A DNA stretch of 64,000 nucleotides. It comes from Pseudomonadales bacterium. GTDB lineage: Bacteria > Pseudomonadota > Gammaproteobacteria > Pseudomonadales > Pseudohongiellaceae. Shown in pieces: positions 1 through 9,150 of this stretch; within the stretch, counting starts at the first letter, position 1, and each line of letters starts with the position of its first letter. The stretch covers positions 186,001 to 250,000 of the forward strand of contig JACKOK010000003.1 of assembly GCA_024234365.1 (NCBI GenBank). Reading direction: 5' to 3'. The translations under genes and the position numbers were made by a program. The notes under the pieces are model-generated. The model did not search any database, was not told the DNA's origin, and saw only the letters and a program-made list of their open reading frames with translations.

Positions 1-44
1 GCCCCTGTTTCGACTGGGAAAGATTGCGGGCAGGATGCCGCTGA
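1..44 (+). CDS. ampD: AmpD C-terminal fragment (N-acetyl-anhydromuramyl-L-alanine amidase)
   Basis: Only the last 13 codons and a TGA stop lie in the window, read in frame 3. They spell a tail containing FDWERLR, which resembles the conserved FDW end of AmpD, the cytoplasmic zinc amidase that removes the peptide from anhydro-muropeptides. The placement 15 bp ahead of ampE matches the ampDE operon of enterobacteria and pseudomonads. The catalytic part is outside the window, so the call rests on this short tail and on gene order. Confidence 0.7.
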   Translation, partial: PCFDWERLRAGCR

Positions 45-59
45 TTCAGGACGCATACC

Positions 60-998
60 ATGAAATTTCTTGTCATTCTTGCTGCCCTTGCCATCAATCA
101 CTTCTGGGACCGTGAACGTGCGCTGCCCGGGGATGACTGGTATCGCGCGCTGACGGCCTGGCTGCATGTCAGGGTGCAGGCCCTGAGTGGGGCGAGCACT
201 GTCTTTGTGGTGGCTGCCCTGCTGGTGCCGGTGCTGGCGCTGCTGCTGTTGCTTGCCCTGGTGCAGGGCGCCGTGCTGGGCCTGATCAGTTTCTGCCTGC
301 ATGTGGCGCTGTTGTTGTGTCTGTTCGATCCACGCAACGTGCGTGCCTGGGCCGCCGAGTATCTGCGTTTGTGGCAGGCGGGTGACTACGAGGCGGCCTA
401 TCTGCTGCTGCAGGAACGGCACACGAGTGTGCAGCTCGATGGCACCGATGATCTGGAGGCGCTACACCGGCAATGCAGTCGCTATCTCGCCGGTAACAGC
501 CTGCAGCGTCTTTTTGCCGTGCTGTTCTGGTATCTTGTGGCCGGTCCGGTCGGCGCTCTGGTGTATTATTGCCTGGCGCAATTGCAGCGCAACCGCATGG
601 TGGACAGCGAATGGCAGGCTGCACGCTGGGCATCGGGCCTGTTGTTTGCCCTGGAGTGGCTGCCTGCGCGTGTACTGGCGCTGACCTTTTCGCTGGCAGG
701 CGACTTCGATGCCGGTTTTGCCTGCCTGCGTGATGCCCTGGTGGACACCGTGCGCAGTGGCGAAAGCGTGGTGACGGATTGCGCCCTGGCGGCGACCGGC
801 GCGCCAGCCAGAGCACTGCTGGTGCAGGAGTCTGATGACGAGGAGACTCTGGTCATCGATATGGACGGCACAGGCGCGGGCTTGTCACCGGCAGCCATGG
901 GAGCTCAGATACAGAGCCTGCTGGCCCTGATCGAGCGCAGCCAGGTTCTTTGGGTAGCCGCGCTGGCCCTCTTGGCCGTGTTCGGTAGTGTGACCTGA
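60..998 (+). CDS. ampE: AmpE-like inner-membrane signalling/regulatory protein
   Basis: A 312-residue polytopic membrane protein starting with the usual AmpE pattern (MKFLVILAALAINHF). Hydrophobic segments lie at about residues 45-95, 150-175, 205-225 and at the extreme C-terminus. AmpE is a membrane protein encoded with the AmpD amidase and linked to beta-lactamase induction and peptidoglycan sensing; its biochemical role is poorly defined. It sits between the ampD tail and aceE, the standard order in many Gammaproteobacteria. The ATG at 60 has only a weak ribosome site, consistent with translational coupling to ampD. Confidence 0.85.
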   Translation: MKFLVILAALAINHFWDRERALPGDDWYRALTAWLHVRVQALSGASTVFVVAALLVPVLALLLLLALVQGAVLGLISFCLHVALLLCLFDPRNVRAWAAEYLRLWQAGDYEAAYLLLQERHTSVQLDGTDDLEALHRQCSRYLAGNSLQRLFAVLFWYLVAGPVGALVYYCLAQLQRNRMVDSEWQAARWASGLLFALEWLPARVLALTFSLAGDFDAGFACLRDALVDTVRSGESVVTDCALAATGAPARALLVQESDDEETLVIDMDGTGAGLSPAAMGAQIQSLLALIERSQVLWVAALALLAVFGSVT

Positions 999-1005
999 AG
1001 TTTTT

Positions 1006-1018
1006 GTAGTTAAACTAC
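1006..1018. promoter_or_regulatory. Perfect 13-bp palindrome upstream of aceE, possible operator
   Basis: GTAGTTAAACTAC reads the same on both strands around a central base pair and sits 19 bp upstream of the likely -35 box of the aceEF promoter. The GT...AC half-sites resemble GntR-family operators, the family of PdhR, which controls aceEF in E. coli. It is not the enterobacterial PdhR consensus, so the binding protein is unknown. Confidence 0.4.
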
Positions 1019-1036
1019 ATAACCAGATTTTGATCG

Positions 1037-1066
1037 TTGAAAAAAAGCCGTGAACCGGGGTAAAAT
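1037..1066 (+). promoter_or_regulatory. Likely sigma-70 promoter of aceEF
   Basis: TTGAAA at 1037-1042 and TAAAAT at 1061-1066 are separated by 18 bp, close to the sigma-70 consensus. They lie about 100 bp ahead of the aceE start in the only sizeable gap before that gene, which gives aceEF a promoter independent of ampDE. Confidence 0.55.
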
Positions 1067-1168
1067 CCCGCCACGGTGTAAATAATTTACAAGATCGGCC
1101 GTCATCAATCACGACCGGTCCAATCAATCAGTCCCCACAAGGGAACGTAAGAGTGAGAGTCGTAGCCT

Positions 1169-3862
1169 ATGAGCCAATTCAAAGAAGATACCAACCCTAC
1201 AGAAACCAAAGAATGGCTTGATGCGCTGGGCTCCGTCATCGACGAAGAAGGCCTGGATCGCGCCCATTTCATCCTGGGCCGTCTCTCCGAAGAGGCCACG
1301 CGCAATACCCAGTCACTGCCGTATTCCGCCGTAACAACGCCCTATCGCAATACGATTTCCCCGCTCGAAGAAGACAAAATGCCTGGCGACATGTTCATGG
1401 AACGCCAGATTCGCGGCATCATCCGCTGGAACGCCCTGGCCATGGTGATGCGGGCCGGCAAGATTCCCGGGGCCGATCTCGGTGGCCATATTTCCACTTT
1501 CTCCTCTGCCGCCACGCTCTACGATGTGGGTTTCAACTATTTCTTCCGGGGTGCCACGGATACACACGGCGGCGACCTGGTGTACTTCCAGGGCCACTCC
1601 GCACCGGGCATCTACTCCCGCTCCTTTCTCGAAGGGCGTCTGTCCGAAGAGCAGCTCGACAATTTCCGTCAGGAAGTCAATGGCAATGGCCTGTCGTCCT
1701 ATCCGCACCCCTGGCTGATGCAGGACTACTGGCAGTTCCCGACCGTGTCCATGGGTCTTGGACCCATCGCTGCCATCTATCAGGCGCATGTCATGAAATA
1801 CCTGACCAGCCGTGGCCTGATGGACAACAGCGACCGCAAGGTTTGGGCCTTCCTCGGCGATGGTGAAACGGATGAGCCGGAATCCCTGGGTGCTATCGGC
1901 AAGGCCGGCCGTGAGAAGCTGGACAACCTGATCTTCGTGATCAACTGCAACCTGCAGCGTCTCGATGGCCCTGTGCGCGGCAATGGCAAGGTCATTCAGG
2001 AGCTCGAAGGTATCTTCCGTGGCGCCGGCTGGAACGTAATCAAGGTGGTCTGGGGGCGTCACTGGGATGCCCTGCTGGCCGCCGACAAGGACGGTCTGCT
2101 GCAGCAGCGCATGGATGAAGTGGTGGACGGCGAGTACATCAACTACTGGGGTCGTGGCGGCGCCTATACCCGCGAACACTTCTTCGGCAAGAGCCCTGAG
2201 CTGCTGAAGATGGTGGAGCACCTGTCCGACGACGACATCATGAATCTCAACCGCGGTGGCCACGACCCGTTCAAGGTCTATGCGGCCTATGCCCAGGCGG
2301 TGAAATCCAATGGCAAACCGACGGTGATTCTTGCCAAGACCGTGAAGGGCTATGCCTTTGGTTCCGCTGCCGAAGCGCAGAATGCGACACACTCCGTGAA
2401 GAAGCTGGATCTGGAAGGGCTCAAGCGCTTCCGCGACCGTTTCAATATCCCCATCCGGGATGAGGACCTGGAGTCCGTGCCCTATTACCGTCCAGCCGAA
2501 GACAGCCAGCAGATGCGTTATCTGCGCAAGAAGCGCGAAGCCTTGGGCGGCCCGGTGCCGTCCCGTCGCAAGGAGGCTCTTGAGCTGAAAGTCCCGGCGC
2601 TGGATGCCTTTGCACAGCAGCTGCAAAGCACAAAAGAGCGCGAAATTTCCACCACCATGGCCTTTGTGCGCATGCTGACCACTTTGTGCAAGGACAAGGA
2701 AGTGGGGCAGCGCATCGTGCCGATCGTGCCCGATGAAGCGCGTACCTTTGGTATGGAAGGCATGTTCCGCCAGATCGGTATCTACTCCTCCGCCGGGCAG
2801 CTCTACGAGCCGGTGGACTCCAATCAGGTGATGTACTACCGCGAAGACATCAAGGGGCAGATGCTGGAAGAGGGCATCAGCGAAGCCGGTGCATTCTCCG
2901 CATGGCTGGCGGCTGCAACCTCCTACAGCGTGAACAACTACCCGCTGATTCCGTTCTACATCTACTACTCCATGTTCGGCTTCCAGCGCATTGGCGACCT
3001 GGCCTGGGCGGCGGGTGATTCCCAGGCGCGCGGCTTCCTTATCGGTGCCACGGCCGGCCGCACCACGCTGAACGGTGAAGGTCTGCAGCACCAGGATGGT
3101 CACAGCCATCTGCTGGCCTCCACCATCCCCAATTGTGTGACCTATGACGCGACCTATTCTTATGAACTGGCCGTGATCATTCAGGATGGCATGCGCCGCA
3201 TGTACCAGGAACGCGAGTCCGTGTACTACTACATCACTACGATGAACGAGAACTACGCGCATCCGGAAATGCCCAAGGGCAGCGAAGAGGGCATCATCAA
3301 GGGGATGTACCTGCTGGAAGACGGCGGCAGTAAAGAGTATAAAGTGCAGGGCAAGGCCGTGAGCGACCAGCGCGTTCGCCTGCTGGGCAGCGGCACGATT
3401 CTGCGTGAAGTACGCAAGGCAGCTCAGGTGCTGCGTGACGAGTACAAGGTGGCAGTGGATGTATGGGCGGTGACCAGTTTCAATGAACTGCGTCGGGAAG
3501 GCCTTGCCACCAGCCGCTGGAACATGATGCATCCCACCAAGAAGGAGAAGGAGACGTATGTTCACAAGTGCCTCGCTTCCACCTCCGGCCCGGTGATTGC
3601 CTCAACCGACTACATGAAAGTGCATGCGGACCAGATCCGTGAGTTTATTCCGGACAGCTACCGTGTGCTCGGTACGGACGGCTTCGGTCGCAGCGACACG
3701 CGTGAAAACCTGCGCTATTTCTTCGAGGTGGATTACCGCTTCGTGGTGATCGCGGCGCTGACCGAACTCAAGGCTCGCGGCGTGGTGACTGGCGATACGA
3801 TTGCCAAGGCCATGAAGGCGATGGGGCTGGATCAGGACAAGATCGACCCGACCACGATGTAA
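1169..3862 (+). CDS. aceE: Pyruvate dehydrogenase E1 component, homodimeric type
   Basis: This 897-residue protein has the length and layout of the homodimeric E1 (E. coli AceE is 887). E1 decarboxylates pyruvate on thiamine diphosphate and reductively acetylates the lipoyl groups of E2 in the cytoplasm. The thiamine diphosphate/Mg motif begins with GDGETDEPES near residue 230 and continues through the NCNLQRLDGPV stretch. The transketolase pyrimidine-binding and C-terminal domains follow. aceF starts 51 bp downstream, so the two form an operon. No lpd (E3) gene follows, so E3 must be encoded elsewhere. Confidence 0.97.
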   Translation: MSQFKEDTNPTETKEWLDALGSVIDEEGLDRAHFILGRLSEEATRNTQSLPYSAVTTPYRNTISPLEEDKMPGDMFMERQIRGIIRWNALAMVMRAGKIPGADLGGHISTFSSAATLYDVGFNYFFRGATDTHGGDLVYFQGHSAPGIYSRSFLEGRLSEEQLDNFRQEVNGNGLSSYPHPWLMQDYWQFPTVSMGLGPIAAIYQAHVMKYLTSRGLMDNSDRKVWAFLGDGETDEPESLGAIGKAGREKLDNLIFVINCNLQRLDGPVRGNGKVIQELEGIFRGAGWNVIKVVWGRHWDALLAADKDGLLQQRMDEVVDGEYINYWGRGGAYTREHFFGKSPELLKMVEHLSDDDIMNLNRGGHDPFKVYAAYAQAVKSNGKPTVILAKTVKGYAFGSAAEAQNATHSVKKLDLEGLKRFRDRFNIPIRDEDLESVPYYRPAEDSQQMRYLRKKREALGGPVPSRRKEALELKVPALDAFAQQLQSTKEREISTTMAFVRMLTTLCKDKEVGQRIVPIVPDEARTFGMEGMFRQIGIYSSAGQLYEPVDSNQVMYYREDIKGQMLEEGISEAGAFSAWLAAATSYSVNNYPLIPFYIYYSMFGFQRIGDLAWAAGDSQARGFLIGATAGRTTLNGEGLQHQDGHSHLLASTIPNCVTYDATYSYELAVIIQDGMRRMYQERESVYYYITTMNENYAHPEMPKGSEEGIIKGMYLLEDGGSKEYKVQGKAVSDQRVRLLGSGTILREVRKAAQVLRDEYKVAVDVWAVTSFNELRREGLATSRWNMMHPTKKEKETYVHKCLASTSGPVIASTDYMKVHADQIREFIPDSYRVLGTDGFGRSDTRENLRYFFEVDYRFVVIAALTELKARGVVTGDTIAKAMKAMGLDQDKIDPTTM

Positions 3863-3913
3863 ATCGAGCACGGGTGAAAACAGGAAATTGAGAACATTCA
3901 GGAGCATTGATCA

Positions 3914-5530
3914 GTGCCAGTTGAAAGCATAAAAGTACCGAATCTCGGCGATTCAAAAGACGTCGAGGTTATCGAGATCCTGGTGACCGCCGGTCAGTCC
4001 GTCAGCGAGAACGAATCCCTGATGGTGCTGGAGAGCGACAAGGCCGCCATGGAGATTCCGTCTCCCGCCAGCGGTGTCATCAAGAGCATTTCCCTGAAGC
4101 TGGGGGACCAGGTATCCGAAGGCGACGAGATTCTCGTCATGGAAGTGGAAGGTGCCGCACAGGCGGCCGCAGCGCCCGAACCGGCAGCGGCCCCAGCGCC
4201 TGCTCAACAAGCCCCTGCCGCCGCTCCCGAGCCCGCACCTGCCGCTGCCGCGGCAAGCTCGCTTGAGACAATCGAAGTGCCGGACCTGGGCGGCGACAGC
4301 GATGTGGAGGTCATTGAAATCCATGTGGCCGTTGGCGATACCATCAAGGCAGAGGATTCCCTGATTACCCTGGAATCCGATAAGGCTGCCATGGAAGTCC
4401 CGGCGCCCAAGGGCGGCGAGGTCAAGGCGCTGAAGCTCAAGGTGGGCGACAAGGTGTCCAAGGGCTCCGCAATTCTGGACCTGCTGGTCAGTGCGGGAGC
4501 TGCGGCACCTGCCAAACCGGCCCCTGCGGCCGCTCAGCCGGAAGCCGCCCAGAAAGCGGCACCTGCTCCTGCAGCAGCTGCCCCGGCACCGGCTGCTCCG
4601 GCGGCTGCCGCGCCTGAAGCGAACAGCGGTGCAGAGGTATACGCCGGCCCGGCAGTACGCAAACTGGCACGCGAACTGGGCGTTGACCTGACGCAGGTAG
4701 GCGGCAGTGGTGCCAAAAACCGCATTCTCAAGGAAGACATTCACGCTTATGTGAAGTCCCGTCTGCAGGCGCCTGCCGCCGCCGTGGGTGGCAGTGTGCT
4801 GCCGACGATTCCGGATATCGATTTCAGCCAGTTTGGCGAGATCGAGCAGGTGCCCATGAGCAAGCTGCACAAGGTGACGGCTGCCAATATGCAGCGCAAC
4901 TGGTCAGTGGTGCCGCATGTCACGCAATTCAATGAGGCGGATATTACCGACCTGGAAAAATTCCGTGCCGAACTGAAGTCCGAGGCAGACCGCAAGGGCG
5001 TCAAGCTGACTTTCCTGCCCTTCCTGCTCAAGGCCTGCGCCCGCGTGCTGGCGGAGTACCCGCAGTTCAATGTGTCCCTGCACTCCTCGGGTGAATACCT
5101 GATCCAGAAGCGTTATGTGCACATTGGTGTGGCGGTTGCCACCGATGCCGGGCTGATGGTGCCGGTGATTCGTGATGTGGACAAGAAGTCTGTCTGGGAA
5201 CTGGCAGCGGAAGTGATTGCCCTGAGTGACAAGGCCAAGAGCCGTCGCCTGAGCAAGGAAGAGATGCAGGGTGCCTGCTTCACGATTTCCAGCCTCGGTG
5301 CCCTAGGTGGCACAGGTTTCACGCCGATTGTGAATGCGCCGGAAGTGGCGATTCTGGGTGTGTCCAAGACCCAGGTGAAGCCGGTCTATGTCAATGGGCA
5401 GTTTGAGCCGCGTCAGATGCTGCCGCTGGCACTGTCCTACGATCACCGCGCCGTCAATGGCGTCGATGGTGGGCTGTTCATCACCTATCTGGCCAAACTG
5501 CTCGGCGACCTTCGTCTGCTGGCGCTGTAA
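3914..5530 (+). CDS. aceF: Pyruvate dehydrogenase E2, dihydrolipoyl acetyltransferase
   Basis: This 538-residue E2 has two N-terminal lipoyl domains, each with the lipoylated lysine in ESDKAAME (about residues 45 and 160). They are joined by Ala/Pro-rich linkers. A peripheral-subunit-binding domain lies near residue 245, and the C-terminal catalytic domain has the DHRAVNGVDGG active-site motif. E2 passes the acetyl group to CoA and forms the core of the complex. The start is a GTG at 3914 behind AGGAG. Two lipoyl domains resemble Pseudomonas (E. coli has three). LipA and LipB, which make the cofactor, are encoded at 46.9-48.6 kb. Confidence 0.96.
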   Translation: MPVESIKVPNLGDSKDVEVIEILVTAGQSVSENESLMVLESDKAAMEIPSPASGVIKSISLKLGDQVSEGDEILVMEVEGAAQAAAAPEPAAAPAPAQQAPAAAPEPAPAAAAASSLETIEVPDLGGDSDVEVIEIHVAVGDTIKAEDSLITLESDKAAMEVPAPKGGEVKALKLKVGDKVSKGSAILDLLVSAGAAAPAKPAPAAAQPEAAQKAAPAPAAAAPAPAAPAAAAPEANSGAEVYAGPAVRKLARELGVDLTQVGGSGAKNRILKEDIHAYVKSRLQAPAAAVGGSVLPTIPDIDFSQFGEIEQVPMSKLHKVTAANMQRNWSVVPHVTQFNEADITDLEKFRAELKSEADRKGVKLTFLPFLLKACARVLAEYPQFNVSLHSSGEYLIQKRYVHIGVAVATDAGLMVPVIRDVDKKSVWELAAEVIALSDKAKSRRLSKEEMQGACFTISSLGALGGTGFTPIVNAPEVAILGVSKTQVKPVYVNGQFEPRQMLPLALSYDHRAVNGVDGGLFITYLAKLLGDLRLLAL

Positions 5531-5548
5531 GGCTGTTACGGCTCTGTT

Positions 5549-5590
5549 CAACGCCCTGTCCGGCCTTCGCCGGGCGGGGCGTTGTTCGTT
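5549..5590 (+). terminator. Terminator hairpin after aceF
   Basis: A long GC-rich stem (AACGCCC ... GGGCGTT, with CCGGC/GCCGG nearer a CTTC loop) begins 18 bp after the aceF stop and ends in a T-rich GTTGTTCGTT tail. It lies between the convergent ends of aceF and the ABC ATPase gene and probably ends aceEF transcription. Confidence 0.65.
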
Positions 5591-6381
5591 CAGGCAGGGT
5601 AGAAAACGGCCCGCCCGTCCTCCACGACTACCCGTCTTATGTCGCAGCCATAGGCCCGACTGAGATTCTCACAGCTCAGCACCTGTTCAGCTGTGCCCAC
5701 CATGACCTCGCCCGAGCCCGTCAGCAGCAGAATGCGATCGCAGTAGGCTGCCGCGAGATTGATATCGTGCGTGGCCATGCACAGGGCAGCCTGGTGGCTC
5801 TGGACATGGGCGCGCAGCAACTGCAATGACTGCACCTGAAAGGCAATGTCCAGATGATTGCCGGGTTCATCCAGCAGAAAAAGACGCGGGCGCTGGGTCA
5901 GTACGGTGGCAATGGCAAGACGCTGACGCTCGCCGCCGGAAAGCGAATTGACATCGCGCTTTTCAAGGCTCGCGATACCCAGAGCCTGCAGTGCATCGCG
6001 CGCAATGGCGATGTCTTCCCGACTCTCCCATTGCCAATTGGCAAGATGTGGGTGGCGCCCCATCAGTGCAATCTCAAGCACGGTGGCGGGCATCACATCG
6101 TGATGATTCTGGAACAGAATGCCCAGATGGGTGGCGAGCGTTTCCCGCGGCCAGTCTTCCAGAGCACGTTCGCACAGTTCGATGCGGCCTTGCGGCGCCG
6201 GGCGCAGACGCATCAGGGTGTGCAGCAGCGTGGTTTTGCCGGTGCCGTTCTGTCCGAGAATTCCCAGACACTGCCCGGCCTGCAGCTCCAGTGACAGCTG
6301 TTTGAAAAGCAGGCGCTCTCCGATGGAGAGGCTCAGGTCCTGCAGGCGTAGTATGCGGGTGCCGGTGCTCGTTTGTGTCAT
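5590..6381 (-). CDS. ABC transporter ATP-binding protein, iron-siderophore/cobalamin/heme type
   Basis: This 263-residue ATPase has Walker A GQNGTGKTT (residues 43-51), the signature SLSGGERQR near 150, Walker B with LLDEP near 170 and the switch histidine in MATHD. It belongs to the FecE/BtuD/HmuV group that powers metal-chelate uptake at the inner membrane. It starts 3 bp after the FecCD-type permease gene, so the two are surely one transporter. The residues do not reveal the substrate. No periplasmic binding protein or TonB-dependent receptor is encoded nearby. Confidence 0.88.
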   Translation of the reverse strand: MTQTSTGTRILRLQDLSLSIGERLLFKQLSLELQAGQCLGILGQNGTGKTTLLHTLMRLRPAPQGRIELCERALEDWPRETLATHLGILFQNHHDVMPATVLEIALMGRHPHLANWQWESREDIAIARDALQALGIASLEKRDVNSLSGGERQRLAIATVLTQRPRLFLLDEPGNHLDIAFQVQSLQLLRAHVQSHQAALCMATHDINLAAAYCDRILLLTGSGEVMVGTAEQVLSCENLSRAYGCDIRRVVVEDGRAVFYPA

Positions 6382-6384
6382 CGA

Positions 6385-7395
6385 TTACTCCGGCAGGTGA
6401 CGTGCGCTGTGCCGCAGAATCAGCAAGAATGCGGGAACGCCGATGAGTGCGGTCAACACACCGACAGGCAGTTGCTGGGGGGCGATGATGGTGCGGGCGA
6501 TGCTGTCTGCAATCATGAGAAAACTTCCTCCCAACAGCACCGAGGCGGGAAGCAGTACCCGGTGATCCCGCGCGCCGAGCATGCGCAGCATATGAGGAGT
6601 CACGAGCCCCACAAAACCGATGGAGCCCGCGATGGTGACTGCACTGGCGGTGAGCAGTGAGGCAGTGAAGTAGAGAATCAGCTTGAGACGGGGGACCGGC
6701 ACCCCCAGAGCGGCGGCCTGCAGGTCCCCACGGCTCAGCACATTGAGGGCGCGGGCGTAGTACATCATGAGCAGCAGACCCGCCAGCAGGGCGATCACAC
6801 TGAACGCGCCGACACGGCTCTGGCTCAGGTCTCCCATCAACCAGAACAGCATGCTGTAAACGCTGTTGTTGCTGCTGGTGGTGAGCAGGATATTGATGAT
6901 GGCCCCCCAACCGGCGGAAACCACCACGCCCGTCAACAACAGGCGCGTGGCAGACCAGTGATGGCTGCTGCGAGCCAGGCCAAACACGAGCAGAATGGAC
7001 AGCAATGCCCCCGCGAAGGCGGCCTCGGAAACCCAGTAGCCGCCGAGCCCGAACAGGATGGCGGCGAGGGCGGCCACTGCCGCACCGCCGGAGATGCCCA
7101 GGATATAAGGGTCAGCGAGCGGGTTGCGCAGCAGCACCTGCATAATGACACCGGACATGGCGAGCAATGCGCCCGTCACGAAGGCAGCCAGACTGCGGGG
7201 AATGCGCAACTCGAAAAGAATGCGGTTTTCCAGGCCGGCGTCCGGGTGCAACAGTTGCTGCAGCACTTCACCGAAGCCAAGGCCGGCGCTGCCACTGCTG
7301 AGGGAGACCAGAAAGCCGAGCAGCGTCAGTACCAGCAATATCAGCAGCAAAGCCCATTGTCGACGTGCCAACAAATTCCGCCTCTCTCCTGTCAC
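6385..7395 (-). CDS. FecCD/BtuC-family ABC permease
   Basis: A 336-residue membrane protein of the FecCD family with about ten hydrophobic segments. It shows family hallmarks such as RIPRSL early on, a GxxxQxLLRNPLADPYILG stretch near residue 90 and a glycine-rich GFVGLVTPHMLR stretch that contacts the ATPase. Members carry ferric siderophores, heme or cobalamin across the inner membrane. The start overlaps the end of the upstream alpha/beta-hydrolase gene by 4 bp, and the ATPase follows directly, giving a tight hydrolase-permease-ATPase operon. Confidence 0.9.
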   Translation of the reverse strand: MTGERRNLLARRQWALLLILLVLTLLGFLVSLSSGSAGLGFGEVLQQLLHPDAGLENRILFELRIPRSLAAFVTGALLAMSGVIMQVLLRNPLADPYILGISGGAAVAALAAILFGLGGYWVSEAAFAGALLSILLVFGLARSSHHWSATRLLLTGVVVSAGWGAIINILLTTSSNNSVYSMLFWLMGDLSQSRVGAFSVIALLAGLLLMMYYARALNVLSRGDLQAAALGVPVPRLKLILYFTASLLTASAVTIAGSIGFVGLVTPHMLRMLGARDHRVLLPASVLLGGSFLMIADSIARTIIAPQQLPVGVLTALIGVPAFLLILRHSARHLPE

Positions 7396-9095
7396 ACCGG
7401 GTATTGCGTGGCCTGACCGGCGACGATATACCAGCTGACAAATAATGCGTTGATCAGGGCGCCTGGCAAATAACTGGCCGTGCGCCGATAGGTGTAGGTG
7501 CTGATAATCGCCACGATGCTCAGCAAGGGCACGAATTGTATCATCACGATGGTGTTCAGCGGCTCCGCAGGGGTCAACAGATAACCGCGAACAAACAGAT
7601 TGCCGTATTGCAGCAGCAGGAAGGCCGCAAAACCGCCCGCCAGCGCGAGGATATTGCCGGCGTACTGACTCAATGCCGAATCGCCCGCCACGGATAGCCC
7701 GCCGTGCAGCGCCCGTAGCCCCAGAAGGAAGAAGAGCGTGAACGGCAGCAGGTAGACGGGCAGTATCTGCAGTTGCGTCAGGCTCAGCGGCCGGATGCCC
7801 ACGAACCAGATGCGGAAATCAATCTGAAACAGAAAATCCGCGAGCAGCACGGCGCCATAGCCGATAGCCACGGTGGAACAGGCCAGCAGCAGGGAAGGGA
7901 GGACGCGGTGTGTGAATGCCACCTGCCCGCCGCCCAGGGGCAGACGCCCCAGCAGGGTCAGCAGCAGGCCGTTGACGATGGCCCAGAGTGCCACCTGCGA
8001 GGTGATGGTCTGGGGGAACCAGGCGGATGCCCCCAGCAGTTGTCCGCCCCAGCGCATCAGCGGGTAGAAGTCTGCCACGGGAATCAACGCTGCCAGCGCC
8101 AGTAACGCCCACCAGCGCCAGGAGCGTGCCTGCCAGGCAGTGCTGGTGACACTTGCATTCAGCGCAGCAAAGGCGGGCGTGCTGAGCAACAGACGCACCG
8201 ATCCGCACAGCAGCAGGACAAAGCCTGCCAGTGCGATCAGGGTACCCAGCTCTTTCCACATCCATATCTGCCGGTCGGCCGCCAGCGGCTTGCCACCCTC
8301 CAGTGTTTGCCCGAACCACTCCAGCGCATGGCCGATGGCCGTGCGGGAAAGATGGTCGCCGGGGTGCGTGACGGGAGGGGAGTAGAGCACCCGTGCCGTG
8401 CGGCGGGGAATATCGCCGTAGAGCTGGCCGGGGATTACGGTTTCCGTAGTGCCGAACAGGGCCTTGAGATTGCCGCTGTTGCCCACATCGGTGCCACGCG
8501 GCACCTGCCACATGCTGCTGGCAAATTCATCGAACTGGGAAAAAACAACGGCAATATTGCGGGGCCACTCCGGGGTGCCGGGTGCGGAACGGTTTGCCCC
8601 CACGCTGGAGCCTTCGAGCACCATGGCGCGATAGCCGTCCGGGTAGGCGGTAGCGGCCGCGAGTACCGCCCAGCCCCCCATGGAGTGTCCTTCGAGCCCG
8701 ATATTGTCCTTGTCCACGATGTCCAGTGAGCGCAGATAGGCCAGGCCTGCGGGGCCACCGAAGCCGTCCGCGAAGGCGGGGGCATCGGAATGGCCGTGTC
8801 CGGCCTGGTCCATGGCCAGCACCACATAGCCACGGCGGGCGAACTCGATGGCAAAGCCTGATTGGACTTCGCGGGAATTGATATAGCCGTGAATGGCGAG
8901 AATGCCGGGGGCCGGATGCTGGGCGTCCACGCCGGGGGGAATATAGAGGTAGGCACTGAGCACCTTGCCATTGGCACCCGCGAAACGCAGGTCCTGAATA
9001 CGGATGTCTCCCGAGGTCTGCACACTGTGGGCAAGCAGGGAACCCAGCAGAATGATCAGCCAGGCCAGTGCGAATGTACGCCATTGCGCTTGCAT
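7392..9095 (-). CDS. Alpha/beta-hydrolase fused to a multi-pass membrane domain
   Basis: A 567-residue protein in three parts. A membrane anchor or signal segment comes first (residues 5-25). A serine hydrolase domain follows to about residue 270, with an AIHGY oxyanion region, the nucleophile in GHSMGG near 138 and a candidate catalytic histidine in HPGDH. The C-terminal half has roughly eight hydrophobic segments. The order suggests an extracytoplasmic hydrolase on a membrane platform. It heads the permease-ATPase operon, in the place where a binding protein might be expected. A role in cleaving the imported ligand (for example an ester-containing chelate) is inference only. Confidence 0.72.
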   Translation of the reverse strand: MQAQWRTFALAWLIILLGSLLAHSVQTSGDIRIQDLRFAGANGKVLSAYLYIPPGVDAQHPAPGILAIHGYINSREVQSGFAIEFARRGYVVLAMDQAGHGHSDAPAFADGFGGPAGLAYLRSLDIVDKDNIGLEGHSMGGWAVLAAATAYPDGYRAMVLEGSSVGANRSAPGTPEWPRNIAVVFSQFDEFASSMWQVPRGTDVGNSGNLKALFGTTETVIPGQLYGDIPRRTARVLYSPPVTHPGDHLSRTAIGHALEWFGQTLEGGKPLAADRQIWMWKELGTLIALAGFVLLLCGSVRLLLSTPAFAALNASVTSTAWQARSWRWWALLALAALIPVADFYPLMRWGGQLLGASAWFPQTITSQVALWAIVNGLLLTLLGRLPLGGGQVAFTHRVLPSLLLACSTVAIGYGAVLLADFLFQIDFRIWFVGIRPLSLTQLQILPVYLLPFTLFFLLGLRALHGGLSVAGDSALSQYAGNILALAGGFAAFLLLQYGNLFVRGYLLTPAEPLNTIVMIQFVPLLSIVAIISTYTYRRTASYLPGALINALFVSWYIVAGQATQYPV

Positions 9096-9150
9096 TGTTA
9101 TTATCCTCGCAGGCAGGTGTTTTTGAATGAACAGGCGAAATGGTACGGGA

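Noticed and set aside
1313..3565. Minus-strand open frame of 750 codons opposite aceE
   Set aside because: Fully antisense to aceE, with no recognisable domain and no promoter; it reflects the codon bias of aceE.
4145..4630. Repetitive Ala/Pro sequence in aceF
   Set aside because: These are the flexible linkers between E2 domains, not a mobile or structural DNA repeat.
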